A DNA stretch of 64,000 nucleotides from Streptomyces sp. NBC_00464. Its GTDB lineage: Bacteria > Actinomycetota > Actinomycetes > Streptomycetales > Streptomycetaceae. A program made the translations under genes and the position numbers. The stretch lies in assembly GCF_036013915.1 (NCBI RefSeq), contig NZ_CP107899.1, positions 8,398,001-8,462,000 of the forward strand, written 5' to 3'. The first letter of the stretch is position 1; each line of letters begins with the position of its first letter. The notes under the pieces are model-generated. The model did no database searches and was not told the origin of the DNA. It worked only from the letters and a program-made list of their open reading frames with translations. Below are positions 60,201-64,000 of this stretch, in pieces.

Positions 60201-61543
60201 GCTGAGCAACCGTCGTACCCGTACGCAAAAGACGAAGATTTCAGTTGCTTAATCCAGAAACCAGCCGCATTCTGTGAGTTCCATGTGGTCGCGGACGATA
60301 TGTCTTTCGTGCGCCACAGCTCGACGCTCCGGGCGGAACAGGAAGCAGACCACGTGTTACGCACGACGAACTCTGCGGAAAGGATCGTCTTGCCCGCGAA
60401 CTTGGACGTGGGAATCCGGTACAAAAGCCGCTTAGTATCGTTCGGCTGGCAATAGGCCCAGTTGCAGTAACCCATCCCCGCAGTGGACTCGCCGTTGAAC
60501 TTCCACTGCGGGGACGACGCCCAGTACTTCGACGCCATCGTCCACCCCGAGGCCAGCGGCGTATCGAACTGGGGATCGATGAACACCGGATACGCCGTGT
60601 CCGCCCCACGAAGAACGTCCGAGTCCGGCGTCAGTACCAGCTCGTCACCCTCGGCCGGAACAGCCACCTCGACCTGGGCCAGCTTCCCTGACTCGGTCGC
60701 ACCCGGCTCCTCGCCCGCAGCAGGCGAAGCCGCTGCCAATGCCCGCGACGCGGAACCACTCGCGGCCGCGCCCTCACCGGGAACACTCGAGTCCCACATC
60801 ATCGGCCTCGGCGCCTCGAAAACCGTCCCGCCGGCACCCTCGTCCACCGCCCGCACGCCACCCTCACTCGTGCGGACGACATCGAGCCCCTGCGCATCCA
60901 GCTTCAGCCGAACCTCCGAGAGCCGAGGATCGGCAGCCGCCTCCGCCGAGTTGACCACAAGCAACTGCGTGTAGCCGGTCTCCTGCGCCTCCATGCGCAG
61001 ATCCACCCCAGGAAGCACATCCTGATACGTAGCGAGCGCACCACTGAGAACCGGCTTCGGCAGCACACCGGGCCAGGTCAGCGACAGCTCACGGCCAGCC
61101 TTCGTCATCCGCACCAACGGCGCATCGCCACCACCGGAGAACTCAAGCCCCACCGCAGCCGCCTTCGGCGCAACCGTTCCCTTCTCGGTCACTGCCAGGT
61201 CGGTGTCCACCGGCTTCCACCGACCATCCACCCGGGTCCGGACCGGCCGCAGATACTCACGCGCTTCCAAGCCGCCGTCAGTGGTCGCGAAGACATCACT
61301 GGTCTCGCTGCGCATCGATGTCACCTCAACGGGGACGCCCGTTCGCCGGGCTTTCGCCTGGGCGGCTTCGACGCTCGCCTCGCCCGATGAGGTGGGCTCA
61401 CCCTCCTCCTGGAGCGCAGCGGCCTGGCCGGCAGGGGGAGGTGCTGCGAAAGCAGTGTCCGGCCCCAGACCAGCAATCACCGCCAGACCCAAGACACCCG
61501 TCAACACCCCAGTACTGCCGCGCGATCGGATACGCGCCCACAT
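57215..61543 (-). CDS. secreted multi-LamG-domain protein (1,442 aa) upstream of the RHS toxin
   Basis: Starts at ATG 61543. Signal peptide: STGVLTGVLGLAVIAGLGPD then TAFAAPPPA. A DNRLRE-like region follows (FVVRNTWSASCSARSVELWR, FSNKAFLRVKYNRPP), then fibronectin-like segments. Three LamG jelly-roll domains follow: ANGFSVSAWVKLDKIPDNAA, QRPFTVSAWAKLDRLPDGAA and GVSFTMTAWAQAAAVPDHSM, each with WTHLVGIYSG/WVHLVGVHDQ/WNHLAVVYDG and LYVNG. Proteins of this type commonly precede RHS toxins in Streptomyces and probably form surface structures with them. It is a longer paralogue of 43842-45926. C-terminus: TLFDIPTEVPSGNRF. Confidence 0.87.
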   Translation of the reverse strand: MWARIRSRGSTGVLTGVLGLAVIAGLGPDTAFAAPPPAGQAAALQEEGEPTSSGEASVEAAQAKARRTGVPVEVTSMRSETSDVFATTDGGLEAREYLRPVRTRVDGRWKPVDTDLAVTEKGTVAPKAAAVGLEFSGGGDAPLVRMTKAGRELSLTWPGVLPKPVLSGALATYQDVLPGVDLRMEAQETGYTQLLVVNSAEAAADPRLSEVRLKLDAQGLDVVRTSEGGVRAVDEGAGGTVFEAPRPMMWDSSVPGEGAAASGSASRALAAASPAAGEEPGATESGKLAQVEVAVPAEGDELVLTPDSDVLRGADTAYPVFIDPQFDTPLASGWTMASKYWASSPQWKFNGESTAGMGYCNWAYCQPNDTKRLLYRIPTSKFAGKTILSAEFVVRNTWSASCSARSVELWRTKDISSATTWNSQNAAGFWIKQLKSSSFAYGYDGCSAKDAEFDVKSAVQEIANAGSSTMTFGLRAASESDGYAWKRFSNKAFLRVKYNRPPAQVKMSQLTMQYGGACKSPSASPPMVRTLGVIYANGVTDPDGDKVAVQFRAGWDTKDGKGLIARWKPALTTFKASGSQFYISLPASVLPKDGTQINWYVRTYDGAQYSPWSNAGSATSCYFTYDAAAPATPTITSSDYPESIRGEDDPWFDGVGKYGTFQLKGSDSDVTKYWYGINTDPSPKNTVATSAGAAKSIKLLPSKVGVNFIMAQAIDGSGRASAPYTYQFKVSAGQPERAMWEMDDDAAAGQAEGSSGARVATLHGGATPEVEGKKGTALHLDGATGYAATDIPTINTANGFSVSAWVKLDKIPDNAAIIAAQPGNYAPGFELYYSAEKTRWVFNQFSSDTPNASIIRAMAPDPGGVAVGEWTHLVGIYSGVDKALSLYVNGTLAGSTPYTTAWDARRGLQIGAGKYDGVLKSFFPGTIDELRIFDKPISAAEVANLYRLEPIGNGRTARTVFPLDEPEYQPKAENETEAKKTTEVVGHADTQPLALNGGAQLGAAGLAGHALQLDGTTGYARTAAPHTDTQRPFTVSAWAKLDRLPDGAATVVAQLGTNRPGYELYYSNTYNRWGFKQFSDDAVGASQIAALQPEGAKAYAGDWVHLVGVHDQVAQTLTLYVNGAKAGSVAAPAEPFYAGGNVQVGALSVDGGRLIEYFPGQIDDVRLYDRPVSAEEVQQMFRQSPVIEGRWQFEEATSTLPPTVADATPENRPMSLYGSARLGSGQIDNSGLELDGESAYAATSTMPVDTGVSFTMTAWAQAAAVPDHSMVVMSAEGTNRSSFEVRFQPDPKNPEGLGSWVLSVPDKDSTTGATVTAVSNTAFNDVTSWNHLAVVYDGFAKELRLYVNGQIQTAVCSGADSDEGAGEPACEIPGSLAEDALSFKAAKSVQIGRAKEDLPGSYFAGSVDDVWAFQGALDDSQVQQLNGTLFDIPTEVPSGNRF

Positions 61544-61679
61544 AGCCCCACCCTAGAAAAGTCACATTGTGAGAATTCCCTGAAGATGGGAACCAGGTGT
61601 GACCCTAGGCAGGGAAATCACAGACAGGCAGAGGAAGGATCTTGGGCGCACAACCCAAAACGCCCTTCTCGTCTGTGTT

Positions 61680-62224
61680 TCGCGTCACGGTTGTACATGG
61701 TTAGCCCTTTATTTAGTCAAATATTGTATGGGGCATCAGATTCCATTGGCTTCCTTCAGGCCTCGGCGTTCGTGACCACCCTCATGACTCAGATCACCCG
61801 CTTCCAGGGCACACCCGACAACGTTGCCGAAGCCGTCGCCGCCCGCGTGGCACGCTCCCGGTTCCTCTACGAGGGCGGCCACCGCTACGTCGTCCTCATG
61901 GAGGAATCCGTCCTGCGCTTCCGCACCGCCGACCCTGAGGCGATGCGCGGGCAGCTGCGCCACCTCCTGGCGGTGATGCAGCTCGCTTTTGTTTCGTTGG
62001 GGATTATCCCGTTCACCGCGCAGCGCACCGTGTGGCCGCTCAAGGCGTTCTACGTCCATGACGGCACCATGGCCGTGGTGGAGACGCTGACAGCGGAGAT
62101 CAAGGTGACGCAGCCGCGCGAGCTCGCCGACTACGCGAAGGCGTTCGCCGGCCTCGCGGAGATGGCGGTCTACGGGGACACGGCCCGAGCGCTCATCCGG
62201 GCCGCGATCGACGCCTTGGAGTGA
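61680..62224 (+). pseudogene. DUF5753 (Scr1-type regulator) C-terminal part, N-terminal HTH missing
   Basis: The frame is open from 61586 but recognisable sequence begins near ILYGASDSIGFLQASAFVTT. It continues FQGTPDNVAEAVAARVARSR, FLYEGGHRYVVLMEESVLRF, LRHLLAVMQLAFVSLGIIPF, ending LIRAAIDALE. This is the DUF5753 sensor domain of XRE-family/Scr1-type regulators, which normally follows an N-terminal Cro-like HTH. The HTH is absent; the sequence upstream is the promoter region of the divergent LamG gene. It may be a relic, or a truncated antitoxin-like protein. Confidence 0.6.
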
Positions 62225-62932
62225 ACTTCCGCAATTCTCCGCAACTTCGTTGAGTGCGCGGACCGTGCGTGCGTAGCGTCGACGGCACCGACGGACCACC
62301 AGCCGGAGAGGCGGGGCCCCTTGCGCGCACACCCCGAGAGCACCGCCCCGGCCCTGGAGGGCCGCGGACTCCAGTCGCCTGCCTACGGCGTCCCCTCCCC
62401 AGCCCTGCTCGCCCGCGCGGACCGCGGCTTCGCCAGGTTCCTCGGTCAGCACGACGAGGACCAGAAGGACGGAGATGGCGGCGAGGACCCAGCGTTGATC
62501 GCCGGCCACCCGCACCCGACGCTCCCGGCAGCGAGGACCGCCATGCACACCAGCACACTCACGGTCCTGCACGACCCCGACGGACTGATCGAAGCAGAGC
62601 TCCCCCAGACCGCGCACCATACGAGTGCCTCATCAAAGCCGTCCTCGCGTGGGCCGGCTCGGACACACTCACGACCGCGAATACGAGCAGATCGCCTCCA
62701 GCTGACCGGTCACGCCCGCGCGTCGCCTCCGACGTCCGCCGCCGCGCCGACCAGCTCCCGATGGACAGCGGACCCAAGGCGCTCGCCGACGTCATCCTGC
62801 GCGAGACGGAAGACCAGCTTTTCGTAAAACTGGAGGGCAACGTGCGCTGCGTCCAGAACCGCGCCCGGATGGTGCGCGCCCTCTACGAACGCCTCGACCG
62901 CCTCACGGAGACCACGCCACCAGGAGGATCCA
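62225..62932 (+). pseudogene. decayed hypothetical gene(s)
   Basis: Several frames carry protein-like stretches. MHTSTLTVLHDPDGLIEAEL (from 62542) switches near 62620 to YECLIKAVLAWAGSDTL, and then (about 62760-62910) MDSGPKALADVILRETEDQL, FVKLEGNVRCVQNRARMVRA, LYERLDRLTETTPPGG. Read together they look like one or two small genes (total about 125 residues) broken by frameshifts around 62620-62700. The final part may still be translated from ATG 62761, running past the next start to 63105. Family unknown; it directly precedes the deoxyribosyltransferase-like gene. Confidence 0.4.
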
Positions 62933-63322
62933 GTGCCCTACCCGCAACTGCTCACCCCCGAGGAGAAGCTCGCCGACGCGAAGAGGCTGTTGAGCCTCCC
63001 GCGTATCGTCGTGATCTGCGGCTCCACCCGCTTCATGACCGAGATGACCGAGGCCGATCTGCGGGAAACCAAAGCCGGAAAGGTCGTCGTCAAACCAGGC
63101 TGTGACATGAAGTCGCCGCACGAACTCTGGTCCGACCCTGTCGAGGCCGAGGCGCTGAAGGTTCGACTCGACGATCTGCACCGAGCGAAGATCCGGCTCG
63201 CTGATGAGGTGCTCGTAGTCGGCGACTACATCGGAGACAGCACCCGAGCCGAAATCGCCTACGCCCGGTCGCTGGGCAAACCCGTGCGGTTCACACACCC
63301 CGAAGTCGACCCTGAAGCCTGA
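62933..63322 (+). CDS. nucleoside 2-deoxyribosyltransferase-like protein
   Basis: 129 residues from GTG 62933 with AGGAGG 5-6 bases upstream. RIVVICGSTRFMTEMTEADL is the N-terminal ICGSxRF nucleotide-binding loop. IRLADEVLVVGDYIGDSTRA, EIAYARSLGKPVRFTH carries the GDYxGxSTxxEIxYAxxxGKPV motif with the catalytic Glu region. The family exchanges bases on deoxynucleosides or hydrolyses nucleotides. Some members serve in phage defence or phage DNA modification; its role here is unknown. Confidence 0.8.
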   Translation: MPYPQLLTPEEKLADAKRLLSLPRIVVICGSTRFMTEMTEADLRETKAGKVVVKPGCDMKSPHELWSDPVEAEALKVRLDDLHRAKIRLADEVLVVGDYIGDSTRAEIAYARSLGKPVRFTHPEVDPEA

Positions 63323-63446
63323 CCGCCCGCTGCCACCTCGACAACCAGGGCCGGCAGCCCGCCGCCTGACCGTCTCGCGGTGGCTTGACCGCCGCCCACC
63401 CCAGGCCGCACATGTGTGAGTGGCCCGGCAGAGAAACGGTCGGATG

Positions 63447-64000
63447 TCAGAGCATGGTGAGCTGCTCATGCTCGGGCATGTCGAAGTGCGTGATCCGTCC
63501 TTCGTGCCCCATCTCCTGCAGCTCCCTGGCTTCCTGGGCGCTGCGGACCAGGGCGTGTTCTTCCCTCGTCCGGGACGAGGTTGCCAGCAGGGAGGGGCAT
63601 GGGCGCACGATTCCGTACAGGGAACGGCGTCGTCTGTCCTGCGTGTACAGCGGTACTCCGCAGGCGTACACCGGGTCCATCAGCAGCTTCTCGGGGATCT
63701 GCACCCACAGCTTCTCCTCGCGCCGGGCCCGCTCGGCCACCGCTGCGAACAACTCCGCGATCTGCTGCTTCGACAGCCTGGCCCACCACGCGTTCGCCGC
63801 CTCCACAGCCTGACGCTCCCGCTCCTCCCGCTCGGCCTGCTCCCGAGCGAGACGCTGCGCCTCCGCGGCCTTCTCCTGGGCACGACGGGCTTCCTCCTCG
63901 GCCCACCGTCGGCGCCACGCCTCCATACGGATACGGGACTCTTCCTCCTGCTGCTTATTCCGTCGAGCGGTTTCCTCCGCCTTCCGGATCCGTTCCTTCT
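63447..64000 (-). CDS. coiled-coil protein, 5' end outside window
   Basis: The minus-strand frame is open to the right edge. It reads KERIRKAEETARRNKQQEEE, MEAWRRRWAEEEARRAQEKA, AEAQRLAREQAEREERERQA, a long charged coiled coil. A C-terminal globular part follows: ANAWWARLSKQQIAELFAAV, EKLWVQIPEKLLMDPVYACG, VPLYTQDRRRRSLYGIVRPC. The end vaguely resembles CoiA-like competence proteins of actinobacteria, but I cannot confirm that. The start lies beyond position 64000. Confidence 0.65.
   Translation of the reverse strand, partial: KERIRKAEETARRNKQQEEESRIRMEAWRRRWAEEEARRAQEKAAEAQRLAREQAEREERERQAVEAANAWWARLSKQQIAELFAAVAERARREEKLWVQIPEKLLMDPVYACGVPLYTQDRRRRSLYGIVRPCPSLLATSSRTREEHALVRSAQEARELQEMGHEGRITHFDMPEHEQLTML

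Overview
The window is high-GC actinobacterial DNA, most likely from a Streptomyces chromosome arm or large linear plasmid. Supporting signs are strong G/C third-position bias, frequent GTG starts, ATGA/GTGA gene overlaps, RHS and LamG secreted proteins, DUF5753 and DUF6247 families, and many IS remnants. It is an accessory region in which intact gene islands alternate with transposon debris.

Layout. 1-1.2 kb: the 3' end of an RHS polymorphic toxin with a small membrane protein behind it. 1.5-3.8 kb: decayed HNH, kinase and DnaJ-like pieces, an Mrr-type nuclease gene pair and an ISAzo13 scrap. 3.8-10.6 kb: a minus-strand island with a YcaQ/AlkX-like protein, an MFS exporter, an unknown protein, two YVTN beta-propellers, a 2OG-Fe(II) oxygenase and an ArsR-like regulator, with a divergent VOC protein; this could be a small biosynthetic or resistance locus. 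12-24 kb: a membrane Ser/Thr kinase, IS debris (IS4, IS5, IS110), a secreted LTD protein, a DUF6247/RelE pair and a large tyrosine integrase with a relic of a second copy. 24-29 kb: another integrase, a Phd-domain fusion and a second toxin-antitoxin-like pair.

The centrepiece is a 13.8 kb Tn3-family transposon at 29,565-43,347. It has 51-bp terminal inverted repeats (48/51 identical) and a perfect 5-bp target duplication (TGCCC). It carries tnpA, a serine resolvase with a candidate res site, and a two-gene cargo: a small helical protein followed by a 1,027-aa STAND NTPase with TPRs. The two cargo proteins share an amyloid-like motif, at the C-terminus of the first and the N-terminus of the second. 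This is the architecture expected of an NLR/effector immune pair signalling through a prion-like motif. Its tnpA is itself split by a nested element of about 5.76 kb (about 31,828-37,587). The nested element encodes a tyrosine recombinase, a small HTH-like protein, a zinc-ribbon plus recombinase-like 797-aa protein and two unrecognised genes. Joining its flanks restores the TnpA reading frame.

43-64 kb: the target gene of the Tn3 element, a LamG secreted protein, a cluster of six iteron-like repeats upstream of a P4-type primase-helicase (a possible plasmid/ICE replication module), an IS481 relic, and a LamG (1,442 aa) plus RHS (about 2,160 aa) pair. That RHS protein ends in an SCP1.201/DddA-like deaminase domain and is followed by a candidate immunity gene. 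A DUF5753 relic, a nucleoside deoxyribosyltransferase-like gene and a coiled-coil protein running off the right edge complete the window.

All identifications are from reading translated sequence by eye; no database search was run. Boundaries of decayed genes are approximate.
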